DNA from: Gari tellinella
Lineage: Eukaryota > Mollusca > Bivalvia > Cardiida > Psammobiidae
Assembly: GCA_922989275.2 (NCBI GenBank)
Contig: OV277858.1
Span: 99,620,794 to 99,684,793 of the forward strand
DNA length: 64,000 nt
Direction of reading: 5' to 3'
Positions 46,346 to 57,790 of this stretch are shown here, one piece after another. The notes under the pieces were generated by a model. The model was not told the origin of the DNA, did not search any database, and saw only the letters and a list, made by a program, of their open reading frames with translations. The translations under genes were made by a program, and so were the position numbers. Each line of letters starts with the position of its first letter. The first letter of the stretch is position 1.

Positions 46346-46669
46346 TCCTCTCTCTTTCCGTTCTCTTTGTGACTTTGTTTCCCTGTCTGTCCTTCTTCTT
46401 TTTCTCTTGTTGTAGTTTAAAATCTTTCATAATATAGTTTTGTTTCTTCTAACCCTTTCAACCCAAAATGCCGTCTGCTTTATAAATGCATTGTTTAGAT
46501 CTAACGCAACATGAGTGCTAAATAGTTTTGATCCTAATCAGCTGCCAAGTCTATCTGTCATATCATGGTCCAAAATGATTACATTGTGAAAACTAAACTC
46601 AGCAATTAAAGATTATGATTTGCTTGATGCATCACAGATCCTATTAGAATCGATCCCCTCCTCGAATAC

Positions 46670-46688
46670 CCCCCCCCCCCCCCCCCCC
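46670..46688. repeat. poly-C run, unit 1
   Basis: About 19 C residues; the unit 2 counterpart is at 49156-49202, longer and interrupted by TTTTGGTTAACAAAT. Confidence 0.95.
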
Positions 46689-47824
46689 ATTTTAGTATAA
46701 AAATGTATATACACAATGGAAAACAAAGTATGAAGTGTAGTTTTAGCCAAAACGCTTCTGTTCACTCATGTTCAATGCATTCACCAAATTTAACGCGACT
46801 TTAGCTGGCTACTAAGTGTACTAGCTCCAAGGTAACTACCTACAAGGTAAATTCGACATGTGCACGCCAGTTAGTGGGTCTCTCTAGCTGACAGGTAACT
46901 AACGGACAGGTAGAATTTATCGGATAGTTTAGCGAGGAGATTTAGCGGTGTGTCATGCACCCGGGCCCTGTATACTAAATCCCTCGCTGAGAGATAAATA
47001 TCGATTTTTAACTACAAGATAAACTAACTGTGTTGCATGACACACCGCTAAATTCTAGTAACATACTAAAGTTTTAGTTGATAGTTAAATATTGATTTTA
47101 GTAGACAGGTAAGATAACTAGTGTTGCACGAGCGCAAAATTGACTAACTACAAGTTAAGTTTCACCACTAAATTTAGAGGTACTCAGTGCAGCGATAAAT
47201 CCTCTAGTAGCCAGTTAAGTCAGCTTACATAGCCGCGTTAACGAAACATTTGGGATCCAGATCAGAAACTTAACACCTCGGTGTCTTATCAAGGTCAAAA
47301 TTGTTTTATTATTTTTGTTATTTTATTTCATTTTTCATTTTCTCTGTTTGAGATTTACATATTACTAAACGCCAATACAATGCATTAAAATATTTTAATT
47401 GACAACGGAATATGATTTATATTAATCTGAGAGGCAAACAGTTTGGAGTTTGATCCACGCCGGGTCACCCGTTATCTGATATGGCTCAAACATTGTAAGC
47501 AAAGAAAATAAAACAATTTAGCTTAAGCGGAATGGAAAGACACACGTATTGTCCACTGTATGGATGTAATACATGTACGTCATAAATATGTCAACCAATT
47601 CCACGCTTGAAACCTGTATTTTGGAAAAGCGGGTCCTGATTAGGGTCCAAACTGTTTTTACCGAGATCCTGTTTTCTGTAACATAAAGAAGTACGAACCA
47701 ATTTCAGAATACAAATATGAATCTACAATACATAATAATAATTGGTACATTATCGCAGAAAGCTCTGTTACATGTAGTAACAACGAAACACTTTAGTGTG
47801 TGTTGCCATAATGTTTTCTTTTAG

Positions 47825-48064
47825 CCCCTTCGGCGCCAATTAATCGTGAGTGTTTATCCCTTTATCACCGTTTTATTGTCGTCTGCTTTAATATTCTCAT
47901 TTTTAATATCGTTTCAAAGAAAGATCCAATGTAGAATGACTTAGAAAATGTCGATACGAGTGTAAAACAGTTTGGACCCTAATCAGACGTCGCGTTACTC
48001 GGCGACTGATCTGGATCCAAACTGTTTGGGAAGCCGACTTCATGCGACTCCGGCGGTGAAAGAG
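47825..48064. mobile_element. family D MITE, second duplicate
   Basis: Counterpart of 45597-45833 in the duplicated unit; differs by point changes such as the hairpin tip GTTACTCGGCGACTG. Confidence 0.85.
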
Positions 48065-48340
48065 ATTTTAAAACATTTCTTTCAAACAAGATTTTCCCAT
48101 AAAGCTCATCTTTAAAGAAGAATACAATAATAACACTATACTAATAACTCTATAACGGATTAACCTTCAGAACTGAATATCGACACGATCATTTAGGATC
48201 TTGATCAACTACGGGTCAGAACAAGAATATTTAAAATGTACCAACCTTTTAGCGTTAGGTGTAATGCGTAAGAACAGCTTAGGAACCGTCTGTCCGCACG
48301 TCTGTCTTTCTGTCTATCACTGTCTACCATCCCATTTTCT

Positions 48341-48382
<42 letters not shown>

Positions 48383-48433
48383 CCGTTTACCTCTCACTGT
48401 ATGTCAGTCTCTGCCTGTCCGTATGTACATGTA

Positions 48434-48687
48434 CAGTGGAGAAAACGCTATTCTTTCCCAATAAACGCGTTTACGCTAAAACTATTATTTGCAGTGCAAA
48501 CAGTTTGGAGCCAGATCAGACGCCGGGTAACCCGGTGTCTGATCAGGCTCCAAACTGTTTGCCACCAAGATAAACATGAAATATCAGAATTGTCCAAAAA
48601 TTGCACTTTTCTACGTTTTAAAACTAAAGTGTTTTGCGTTTGCGTACGTTTGCGTTTAAACGGGAAAGAATAACGTTTTCTCCACTG
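48434..48687 (-). mobile_element. family A MITE with a paralogous empty site
   Basis: TA|CAGTGGAGAAAACG to GTTTTCTCCACTG|TA. The duplicated unit at 44.7-47.0 kb has the uninterrupted site ACATGTATAT at 46283-46290, proving insertion at TA with duplication of TA. Confidence 0.97.
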
Positions 48688-49653
48688 TATATCTACCTCT
48701 CTATCTCGTTCTCTCTCTCTCTCTCTTTCTCCCTCTCTATCGTTCTCTCATTCTCCCAACCTCTCAAGTTTGATTCCTGTCTCTTTCCTTTCTCTTTATG
48801 TCAAAATTCCCTGCCTGTCGTCTTACTGTCCCTCTTTTTTACTGTTTTTTTTTTAATCTGAATAGAATCTACTTTCATATGATAGTTATGTTTGTACTCA
48901 CCTTTTCAACACATAATTTCGTCTGTTTTACTGCATGGTTTAGATCTAACGAAACATGAGCGCCGAATAGTTTGGATCATGATCCGCTGCCATGTCTAGC
49001 TGTCATATCATGATCCAAAATGATTGAATTGTTAAAACTAAACTCAGCAATTAAGGTTTATGATTTGCTTGATGCGTCACAGATCCTAAGTGTTGGAAAT
49101 ATAGTGAACAAGAAAACGGGTTCGGATCACAAGTACTTTCAACATTAGATCCTCCCCCCCCCCCCCCCCCCCCCCCTTTTGGTTAACAAATCCCCCCCCC
49201 CCATTTTCAATATACAAATGTATAAACACAATGGAGAACAAAGTATGAAGTGCATTTTAGCCAAAAACGCTTATGCTCACTCATGTTCAATGCATTCACC
49301 AAATCTAACCCAACTTTAGCTTGCTACTAAGTGTACTACCTACAAGGTAACTACCTACAAGGTAAAATGGACATGTGCACGCCAGTTAGTGGCTCGCTCT
49401 AACTGATAGGTAACTAACGGACAGGTAGAATTTATCGGATAGTTTAGCGAGGAGATTTAGCGGTGTGTCATGCACCCGGGCCCAGGGCCCCAGATAAGAG
49501 ACAATAATCTGAACAAATCTTACATTTTCTCACTCATTTAAGCATCAAATCTTATTGTGTTACCAATCATTATGATAGTCTGTCTTGATTCTCTTGAAGA
49601 GGCGATTCTTATAAGCAGTATCACCATAGGATTTAATACAGAAATTTGAAATA

Positions 49654-50021
49654 CAGTGAAACCCCTCTAAACCGGACACGTGTGGGGACAACATAAATGA
49701 CCGGTTTAGAGGGGTTTCCGGTTTAGAGGAGCTTCTAGTATGGAAAATAGCTGATCACTTAAATCAGGTTGAAAGTAAAGCAGAATGCGCCTTAAGGCGC
49801 ATTCTGCTTTACCTTCAACCTGCTTTTAAGCTATCATCTGCTAGAATATAGAACATATTACTGATGATACATATTCAGAATAGGAATAAATCAAAGGCGT
49901 AAAAGTCATATCTATGGTGAAAAAGGTTCAAATAAGGAATGGTTGGAAACGGGACCAAAGTTTTTGTCCGGTTTATAGATAATCCGGTATTTAGAGGTTC
50001 CGGTTTAGAGGGGTTTCACTG
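49654..50021. mobile_element. family F MITE with core 2
   Basis: TA|CAGTGAAACCCCTCTAAACC ... GAGGGGTTTCACTG|TA (about 19-bp inverted ends, pogo-like by end sequence and TA target), containing a family C-type interior with core 2 at 49757-49829. Confidence 0.93.
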
Positions 50022-50139
50022 TACTCGATTTAACTGTATTTCCATTGCAAGCAGTTTGGAGCCTGATTAAATTTATTGAATCGGTATCTGATTAGACTCT
50101 ATAAACTGTTTAAATGTCAGTTTGATTAAAATAAACCTC

Positions 50140-50327
50140 ATATAGTTGATACAACGTTATTCGTTCCAATTTAAACGATAACGAAACGTAAACGCACCGC
50201 AACGTATTAAAGTACAACTTTTCGACTCATTTTAGTTCGAGTGGCATGCGTATCTCCAAATTTGCAATGGAAATAATAGTTTTAGCGTAAACGCGTTTAT
50301 TGGTTAAGAAAACGCCTTCTCCACTGT
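50140..50327 (+). mobile_element. family A MITE lacking its hairpin
   Basis: Both outer arms are present (TTTAAACGATAACGAAACG; TAGTTTTAGCGTAAACGCG ... CTTCTCCACTG|TA), but the core palindrome is reduced to remnants. A second hairpin-only relic lies at 50044-50110. Confidence 0.7.
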
Positions 50328-50461
50328 ACCTTCTAAAATCAATTCATTTAATGGTTTTTTTTTAAAAAAAAGTTGCGTTTAGGTTAGTCGAAACGAGATA
50401 AAATAACGTCTAGTTCACTGTATAATACTAGTAAGAATATCGTGACGAAGATTTACATGTA

Positions 50462-50820
50462 CAGTGCTCCCTCTTTACAGCGACACCCAATGGGTGACAA
50501 ATATTCTGTTCGTTGTTCGGAGGGAGTCGTGATAGGGAGGAATATTGGTTTACATTTGCAACCAGCTTGAAGCCAGATCAGACGCCGCGTAACGCGGCGT
50601 CTGATCTGGATTCAAGCTGTTTGTCACTCGTCATTTCATTTTCTGTCAAAATGCCCATTAAGTCAATTTGAGAATAACAGTAGACGACAATTTTAAGGTC
50701 GGAGACGATATTGCAGCAGTTACAGCGTTAAACATAACTGTCCTATTTAGGGAACTGCGACAAGGGTCGTTGTAAGGAGAGAGTCGTTGTTGGGAGGACC
50801 GTTATAGAGAAGGGGCGCTG
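50462..50820. mobile_element. family E MITE
   Basis: TA|CAGTGCTCCCTC ... AGAGAAGGGGCGCTG|TA, perfect hairpin at 50571-50626. Confidence 0.93.
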
Positions 50821-50824
50821 TAAC

Positions 50825-51439
50825 CCTATTCCTTTCGTTAAAATCATCTGCTTTGAACTTGGTGCATTTTTTGTAAACTTCAGATTCCTGCATGTTTCAA
50901 CTAAGCAAATAAAAAATAAAGAGGATTGTCAGTTTGGTTCCAGATCAGACGCTGTGTTAATGTCCAATGCAAACAGTTTTGAGCCAGGTCAGACACAAGG
51001 TAACCGGAAAATGATCAAACGTTAAAGACATCTCCTGACGACCTTTTGGTCATAACGCCTTGCCAGATTATTTACTGTCAATTTCCTTGCAAAAAGCATG
51101 GGTCTTGTGCATATTGAACCATTGATTCTTCTTATGTGAGACCGGACCTTTATATTTGATAGTTTGGTTAGAAAATAACCATTGAAAATCCCTTTAGCAT
51201 GAGTATAATCTGGACCTCACCAGGTAAACTGAGAGTGTGTTGGCTGTGCTTTACAGTTGCATTGACACCTCCAGAACAATATGCTGGTGGTCCCTCAATG
51301 GACTGAGGAAAGGTCTTTAAGCGTTTTTACTTCATTATGTCAAAACAATTGTTACATTCTACACGTTATTGAATGACATTTTGTTTAGATTACCATCCTC
51401 TCCAAGTGAAATGATACAAATGTTAACAGTATATGATAT
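50825..51439. other. no gene recognised
   Basis: A core-1 relic (AACAGTTTTGAGCCAGGTCA) lies at 50967-51015; the rest is unassigned. Confidence 0.4.
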
Positions 51440-51530
51440 GCCGTGATATATCACGGTGTTTACACTAGTTGGTGTGATTGACAGATCAGTTCCTAAATGT
51501 CAAGGATATTGCAATCCAATCTGAGCAAAA
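51440..51530 (+). repeat. inverted partner of 43385-43490
   Basis: CCGTGATATATCACGGTGTT ... CTAAATGTCAAGGATATTGC. Confidence 0.7.
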
Positions 51531-51632
51531 TATGCTTGAGAATCGTCTCAGACTCTACTCTTAAGCTTTAGAACATCCGGACCAGTTTATTTAAAGACGA
51601 AAAAATGTGTTTTCAAAGGTGCAACAATGCTA

Positions 51633-51823
51633 CGGTAAAACCTCACTTTAATGACTTCTGAATCGTGTTAATTAGTACATGTAGGTGTTTAACGCAGGTG
51701 ACTGCTTAAAAATAAAGTGAACGTAAAACAGTTATTTTCATGTTCACCTTGCTAGAAAATATCACCTGTATTGAATGAAATCAACTAGCCATTTTTAGTG
51801 GTCGTAATAGAGAGTTTTCACTG
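51633..51823. mobile_element. family F MITE, decayed
   Basis: CGGTAAAACCTCAC ... AGAGAGTTTTCACTG|TA, interior a decayed core 2. Confidence 0.7.
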
Positions 51824-51870
51824 TATTCTTAAAATCATTTTAACCAGGAAACTCTTTACAGATAGTCATA

Positions 51871-52115
51871 CAGTGGAGAAAACGTTATTCTTTCCCGTTT
51901 AAACGCAAACGAAACGCAAATGCAAAACACTAAACGTAGAAAAGTGCAACATTTTGACAATTCTGATAATTCATATTTATCTTAGTGGCAAACAGGTTGG
52001 AGCCTGATCAGACGCCGGGTACCCGGCGTCTGCTCTGGCTCCAAACTGTTTGTTTTTGAAATAATAGTTTCAGCGTAAACGCGTTTATCGGGAAAGAATA
52101 TCGGTTTCTCCACTG
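51871..52115 (+). mobile_element. family A MITE
   Basis: CAGTGGAGAAAACG to TTTCTCCACTG|TA, core hairpin intact apart from a short tip. A weak relic of the same family follows at 52140-52260. Confidence 0.92.
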
Positions 52116-52329
52116 TATGCACAGTTTTCTTATCTAAACAAACGCGTTTGTGTTAAAACAATCTTGTTCAGTGCAAACGGGTTGTGAGATTCAGATTAGA
52201 AGCTGAGTAACTCGGCATCTGATCTGACTCCAAACCGTTTTCCTCTCTGAATAAACTGAAGGTGTTCAATTTCAAAGAACTTTCATTTCCATTTGCGGGG
52301 TGTGGTTTCACGACTTATACTCATATATG

Positions 52330-52575
52330 GTGTTTTGATCATATATGATTGATAGAGGCTGTATATATCTTAGAATATTTAAATGAAATCTGTAGTATAT
52401 GGATTTTAAGTTGAAATTTACAATGAATATGATTGTGATAATTACATTATGTATACAGTCTCTTATAATTCTTATTTGAATGGCATGGTTTTTTTGTGAT
52501 TGAAATGAATGTTGTATGTATTTTATGTTAAAATCATAATGAGACTCTAATAAAGAAATAAATATATATCAACTA
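52330..52575 (+). repeat. possible 3' end of a retroelement or transcript
   Basis: AT-rich sequence ending GAGACTCTAATAAAGAAATA then AATATATAT; an AATAAA signal near the end is the only support. Confidence 0.3.
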
Positions 52576-52579
52576 AAGC

Positions 52580-53050
52580 ACGTGCTTTTGATTATCGGAG
52601 GCTATGAATCATGTATTGAATTGATATCATGAGATGGATCGACACTTGATCATATATATCAAGCACTAATGCTAACAGAGGTGTACATGTGATACATGTT
52701 TTGTACTAAATGTATTGAAATTATAGAACGAGTTATACAAAACAATATGATGCGAGCTGTTTGTATGTCATTTATAATTATATTAAGTAAATTAAGAATT
52801 TCCGCTACACAAATTTAATATGTTTATATCATACCACAAACACTTCCGGTTAACACTATATCGAATTCAACACATTAAACCAAATCGACCAGTATCATGA
52901 CTTGTCTTTAACAACTAGTTTTTTTCCTGTTTAGAGTACACTTACATGTATAACATGCAAAAAGTGTATATCATGATCAGAGGGCTCCAAACTGTTTACA
53001 CATGCAGAGATGTCGCACTTGGCACTGTTAAAAGGGAGAAAATTTGTTGG
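52580..53050. other. no gene recognised
   Basis: AT-rich; a family G scrap (ATCATGATCAGAGGGCTCC) at 52970-52995. Confidence 0.4.
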
Positions 53051-53120
53051 ATCTAGATAGAAACGCCGAGTTACACCTCAACAGTTGTGTTGATAACATG
53101 CTTAAGTTTGGCACGCTTTA

Positions 53121-53355
53121 CAGTAGAGAATGTGTTATTCTTTCCCAATAAACGCGTTTACGCTAAAACTATTATTTGCAGTGCAAACAGTTTGGAGCCA
53201 GATCACCCGGCGTCTGATCAGGCTCCATACTGTTTGCCACCAAGATAAACATGAAATATCAGAATTGTCCAAAAGTTGTTCTTTTCTACGTTTTAGTGCT
53301 AAAGCGTTTGCGTACGTTTGCGTTTAAACGGGAAAGAATAACAGATTCTCCACTG
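53121..53355 (-). mobile_element. family A MITE with shortened hairpin
   Basis: TA|CAGTAGAGAATG to GATTCTCCACTG|TA. The left half of the hairpin has lost its tip (GGAGCCAGATCACCCGG). Confidence 0.9.
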
Positions 53356-53393
53356 TACATGTTTTTGTTCACAGCCATTTACATGTAGTGCTA

Positions 53394-53639
53394 TAGTGGA
53401 GAATCTGTTATTCTTTCCCGTTAAAACGAAACGAAACGCAAATGCAAAACACTAAAACGTAGACAAGTAAATTTTTTGGACAATTCTGATAATTATTTTT
53501 TATCTTGGTGGTAAACAGTTTGGAGCCTGGTCAGACACCGGGTTACCCGGCGTCTGATCTGGCTCCAAACTGTTTGCAATGGAAATGATAGTTTAAGCGT
53601 AAACGCGTTTATTGGGAAAGAATAACGTTTTCTCCACTG
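53394..53639 (+). mobile_element. family A MITE
   Basis: TA|TAGTGGAGAATC to TTTTCTCCACTG|TA, in the opposite orientation to its neighbour 38 bp away. Confidence 0.92.
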
Positions 53640-53778
53640 TAATAAAACAGGCTGAAAGTAAGGCAGAATGCTCCTGAAAGAGCATTCTGCTTTACTTCAG
53701 ATCTGTTTATACTTAAAAATGTTTCGTTTAAAAAAGTTTAAAGGCCACCCTTGATTCGTTTCCATCACGGCCAAGCTA

Positions 53779-54025
53779 CAGTGGAGAAAACGTTATTCTT
53801 TGCCGATAAACGCGTTGATGCTAAAACTATTATTTCAAATACAAACAGTTTGGGGCCAGATCAGACGCCAGGTAACCCGGCGTCTGATCAGGCTCCAAAC
53901 TGTTTGCCACCAGGATAAACATGACTTATCAGAATTGTCCAAAAAGTTGTACTTTTCTACGTTTTAGTGCTTTGCGTTTGCGTACGTTTGCGTTGAAACG
54001 GGAAAGAATAACAGATTATCCACTG
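53779..54025 (-). mobile_element. family A MITE
   Basis: TA|CAGTGGAGAAAACG to GATTATCCACTG|TA; third copy in 0.9 kb. Confidence 0.92.
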
Positions 54026-54074
54026 TACATGTAAGCACTACTTTCCTAAGTAAAGGAGAAATTACTGGCGTTAA

Positions 54075-54309
54075 CCCTTTCACTGTCAACTTTTCGTGAT
54101 AAGTTAAAATTAAGTTTACCCTTTCACTGTTTCATTGTCGTCTGCTTCAATTTTGATGTCTGCAATGTCGTTTCAAAGTTAAAAAATAAGGCAGTATAGC
54201 TGGAGAAATTTCGAAACGAGCGTCAAACAGTTAGAAGCGTTACGCAGCGTCTGATCAGGATCCAAACTGTTTGCAAACGCGCTTTTAAGCGTCATTGAGA
54301 GTGAAAGAG
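54075..54309. mobile_element. family D MITE
   Basis: TTAA|CCCTTTCACTGTC ... GAGAGTGAAAGAG|TTAA; only the right hairpin arm is complete. Confidence 0.85.
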
Positions 54310-54694
54310 TTAAAGGGTGTGCGTGTTTACCGAGTTAACATACTGTTTATGGTTTATTTCATAATTCCATTGGGCTTGAAGGCCCACGAGAAGAACATGA
54401 AGCTTTAATTAGAGCTTTAATTAACCACGTGTCGTATCATTTTGCAGTACTACTCCTTAATGTCATTGGCGGGTAGTATTACATCAGAAAGAACACCTGA
54501 AACTAGTCTTAAGTTGGCCGAAATGGACGAAAATTGAAACAAATAAACAAACACCTCAAAACCTTCCTTGATCAGGCATCATATTGCTGTAGGCGTTTAA
54601 CACGTCTACCTTTGATTAAAAGTTATATAAACGATCTGATATTGATATTTAAATTTCTTTTTTCTATTATGATTATATATTTTTTTATTTATTT

Positions 54695-54883
54695 CTCCAC
54701 TGAATGTCATTGTTTCAATTTCATACAATCATGAACATGAACCATAAGAAATATGTTCTGTATCCCATAAGTTTTCCGCTTAAAACAGGCCTAAAGTTGC
54801 ATGCTGCTTTACTTTTAACCTGCTTTAAGTGTCATCTGTCTTCAAAATAAGACAATGGCTATGGAGTAAAGGGATAATTTAAT
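54695..54883. mobile_element. family C MITE relic
   Basis: Core 2 is degraded (AAAACAGGCCTAAAGTTGC); right end GGCTATGGAGTAAAGGG is recognisable. Confidence 0.65.
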
Positions 54884-55033
54884 CATACTTTAAATGTTTA
54901 CTAACTAGGCTGAACGAATCGAGTCTAATTTGGATCCAACTGTTTCCCAGTTTAGATGTACAAATGTACAGTTATTTCGCGGTTAGTCATATAGCATGAG
55001 TCATTAGTTTGACAAACGAAACAGCGACATGTA

Positions 55034-55243
55034 CAGTGGAGAAAACGTCATTCTTTCCCATTTAAACGCAAACGAAACGTAAACGCGTAGCAGTAAAATG
55101 GAGAAAATTGCAACTTACGATTTATTTTAAGCTGAGTGGCAAACAGTTTCGAGCCTGATCAGACGCCGGGTTACTGTTTGCAATGGAAATAATAATTTTA
55201 GCGTAAACGCGTTTATTGGGAAAGAATAGCATTTTCTCCACTG
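55034..55243 (+). mobile_element. family A MITE with half hairpin
   Basis: TA|CAGTGGAGAAAACG to TTTTCTCCACTG; only GAGCCTGATCAGACGCCGGG of the core is left, its partner arm being deleted. Confidence 0.85.
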
Positions 55244-55249
55244 TTTTAT

Positions 55250-56160
55250 TCAGACTTGTAACATAAAATAAATGTACCACATATTATAACATAAACAGTT
55301 AAATAATCAGTTAAATTCAAGTAAATATATATACTGTTGGTAATATCTTTTAAAATTAATGTCAGTCTTAAGTATCTTTTACGCGATGCGTAAAATCTTT
55401 TCGAACCCATGATTATGATACTTTCAAGTAAAAAGTAGTCAAAGTACAAAAGTAAGTAACAAAAGTACAGAAATTTCTCTATGTTATGTTATAAATAAAC
55501 TAAAATGGAAAGGGGACGTATATGTGTTAATCAATCATTATCTCCTACCTAATATACACCAAAAGCTATCTGGGGGAACTTTATCTTGACGACAGCGTGT
55601 TTTTCTTGTACCTTTCGCTTTTTGTAAAAACTGATACATGTAACTATGTGAAAATTGAATTAACAGGAAAAATGCTACACCAACAATTTTAGAACATTCT
55701 TGCAAAGTTTTTATCTTCTGATTCTCGATTCTATATGTATCTATTAATAATCACGGTTTGGTCAGTCATTGGTTCGTCTAAAGACCCCACACGACTCAAA
55801 ACCTCTCCAAACCTGCCCAAACCACTTAAATCAACCCAAACTACTTAAATTCCTTAATAAGTTAAATTCTAATCAAATAAAGCTTATATATGGCGAATTT
55901 AAGTAAAATAATGAAAAAATAATAAATAACTCGTACCAAACTTGATATAGCTCTACAGCTACTTCAAGATATTAACCTATTATCCATTATCCTGGTCCTG
56001 GATTTTAAGACAGGTCTCCACTTAAAGTAGGTTGAATTTTGCATTTGAATTTTTATTGGAATTTATTGTAGCCCGAAAAGTTTGAGAAAAAAATCTGGCC
56101 TTTTGAAAATTGACTTTTGAAAACATAATTTAATTTTCAAACCTCAGGATACAAAACCCC
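55250..56160. other. no feature recognised
   Basis: AT-rich single-copy sequence; a faint AAAGTAGGTTGAA core 2 scrap at 56023. Confidence 0.4.
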
Positions 56161-56166
56161 CAATTA

Positions 56167-56523
56167 CAACACTCCCTCTCTACAACGACATTCAATGGGA
56201 GACAAAGATTGTGTGCGTTGATCAGAGGGAGTCGTTACAGGTAGGGAATTTGGTTTACATCTGCAAACAGCTTGAATCCAGATCAGACGCCGCGTTACGC
56301 GGCGTCTGATCTGGATTCAAGCTGTTTGTCACCCGTCATTATATTTATTCCATCAAAATGTAATTTTGATAAAAAACAAAAACAACAGCAGATGACAAAA
56401 TGAAGCAGACGACATTGCAGCAGTAAAATGGTTAAACTTTTTGTCTTGTTCGGGGAACAGTTGTAAGGGTCGTTGTAAGGAGAAAGTCGTTGTTGGGAGG
56501 GCCGTTGTAGTGAGGGAACACTG
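56167..56523. mobile_element. family E MITE
   Basis: TA|CAACACTCCCTCTC ... GTAGTGAGGGAACACTG|TA, perfect hairpin at 56265-56329. Confidence 0.92.
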
Positions 56524-56619
56524 TAACTAACTAATAATATTTGAGAAAATTACATTCGTTCTTGTTTAAACGCAACGAAAGGCAAACGAAAGGCAATAGA
56601 ATGGAGAGAAATTGACAGT

Positions 56620-56690
56620 TTTTACAGTGGAAAAGACGTTTTTCTTTCTCAATAAAAGCGTTTAGGCTAAAACGTTGAGTTTTTGTTACA
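56620..56690 (-). mobile_element. family A end fragment
   Basis: CAGTGGAAAAGACG followed by CTCAATAAAAGCGTTTAGGC, then unrelated tRNA-like sequence. A GTTTAAACGCAACG fragment lies at 56563-56600. Confidence 0.6.
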
Positions 56691-56696
56691 CTCATC

Positions 56697-56770
56697 GTCG
56701 GACGTGGTTTAGAAGTAACACGCTCGACTACGATGCCTGGGGGTCGTGAGATCGATCCAATTCCTTCTGA
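56697..56770 (+). mobile_element. tRNA-derived SINE-like segment
   Basis: GACGTGGTTTAGAAGTAACA (A box region) and GTCGTGAGATCGATCC (B box region). A minus-strand scrap of the same B-box region lies at 59350-59385, and an A-box-like GTTAGCGCAGCGGTCTCG at 58960. Confidence 0.55.
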
Positions 56771-56929
56771 TAAGACTTTATAAAAACCGGAGCCCAATGT
56801 ATTGATCAGTTCTTTACACTGAGAATCTGAAATAATCAGCGAATAAGAGTAGGGAATCGCATCTAAGTGTTCTGTATACGTCCCTTCTCTCTCTCTCTCT
56901 TTGAGAAACCATTCTTTTTTACTCACTCA

Positions 56930-57360
56930 TAAGTTTCGTTCAGATTTATATACTTTTTGTTTTGTATTAAATCAAGTAAATACATTACCATCAGAAATAT
57001 GTCTTCTTGATTTTTGAAAAGTTTTAATACGATCTGGTCATTAGCGCCGGAGATATGATACCATATATAAGTGCACACTTAGAAGATTCGTGTACATAAT
57101 GTTGACATTGACAAACCGTTTGAAACCTGCGCAGAAGCCGTGTCAACCTAATGACATTTTGCAGTGAAATTTGGTAAGAAAAGCTGCTTCCGTAAAGTAC
57201 CACACAACAAAATCAAAGAGAATATCTGCAGCCCATCACTGCCCAGCAAGCATAACGTCAAACTGAACCGATTTACTCCCGTAAATTGCAATTACTTGCT
57301 CGAATATTTGATAATAGAGACACTGCGATAATAGACTCATGTGGCAAATTATTTCATAAG
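56930..57360. other. no feature recognised
   Basis: AT-rich single-copy sequence between a SINE-like segment and a family E fragment. Confidence 0.4.
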
Positions 57361-57369
57361 AAAAAACAT

Positions 57370-57515
57370 ATACATTGGTCCATGCCTACAATGAATCCCA
57401 CCTTCAACGACCCTTGCCGCAGTTCTCTAAACAGGACAATTATGTTTAACGCTTTTACTGCTGCAATATCGTCTGCTTAAAAGTGTCGTCTGCTGTTTTG
57501 TCTCAGCACAAATTG
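57370..57515. mobile_element. family E left fragment
   Basis: CCTACAATGAATCCCACC, GCCGCAGTTCTCTAAACAGG and CTGCAATATCGTCTGCTT match the left half of other copies. Confidence 0.65.
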
Positions 57516-57519
57516 CCAA

Positions 57520-57712
57520 GGTGAGCTATTTTGCTCGTCTTGTGTCCGTCGTCGTCCGTTCGTTCGTTGTCCGTCGTCAACAATTACTTTAAAACGACAT
57601 CTCCTCCTAAATTACTAGATGGATTTAAACCAAGCTTGGCAGGAATGATCCTTATATAGTCCTCTTGGAAAATAGTTCTAATATTTCCGATCCGTCATAT
57701 CTAGGTCACAGG
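57520..57712 (+). repeat. opening fragment of the 31.4-kb repeat element
   Basis: AAGGTGAGCTATTTTGCTCG, GTCCGTCGTCAACAATTAC, CATCTCCTCCTAAATTACT; joined to a family A half at 57712. Confidence 0.7.
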
Positions 57713-57790
57713 TCACTTTTCTACGTTTAAGTGTTTTGCGTTTGCGTTTCGTTTGCGTTTAAACGGTAACGAATAACGTTTTCTCCACCG
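57712..57790 (-). mobile_element. family A right-half fragment
   Basis: ACTTTTCTACGTTTAAGTG through GTTTAAACGGTAACGAATAA to TTTTCTCCACCG|TA; the left half is absent. Confidence 0.75.

Larger units (their letters stand above)
44662..49488. mobile_element. tandemly duplicated element with GGGCCCGGGTGCATGACAC ends
   Basis: Unit 1 (44737-46970) and unit 2 (46971-49488) align throughout. A direct doublet of GGGCCCGGGTGCATGACACA opens the array (44664 and 44700), and each unit closes with the inverted form GTGTGTCATGCACCCGGGCC. Each unit includes a decayed family A copy (45170-45320; 47405-47560), a family D MITE, a CT microsatellite and a poly-C run. No transposase gene seen. Confidence 0.85.

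Noticed and set aside
46003..46437. 144-codon frame
   Set aside because: It runs through the CT microsatellite; the composition is low-complexity Ser/Leu.
54534..54734. 66-codon frame as a membrane peptide
   Set aside because: AT-rich sequence by chance; hydrophobic because of T-rich codons, with no start context or homologs known to me.
56531..56926. 131-codon minus-strand frame
   Set aside because: It spans a family A fragment, a tRNA-like segment and a CT run; no protein family resemblance.
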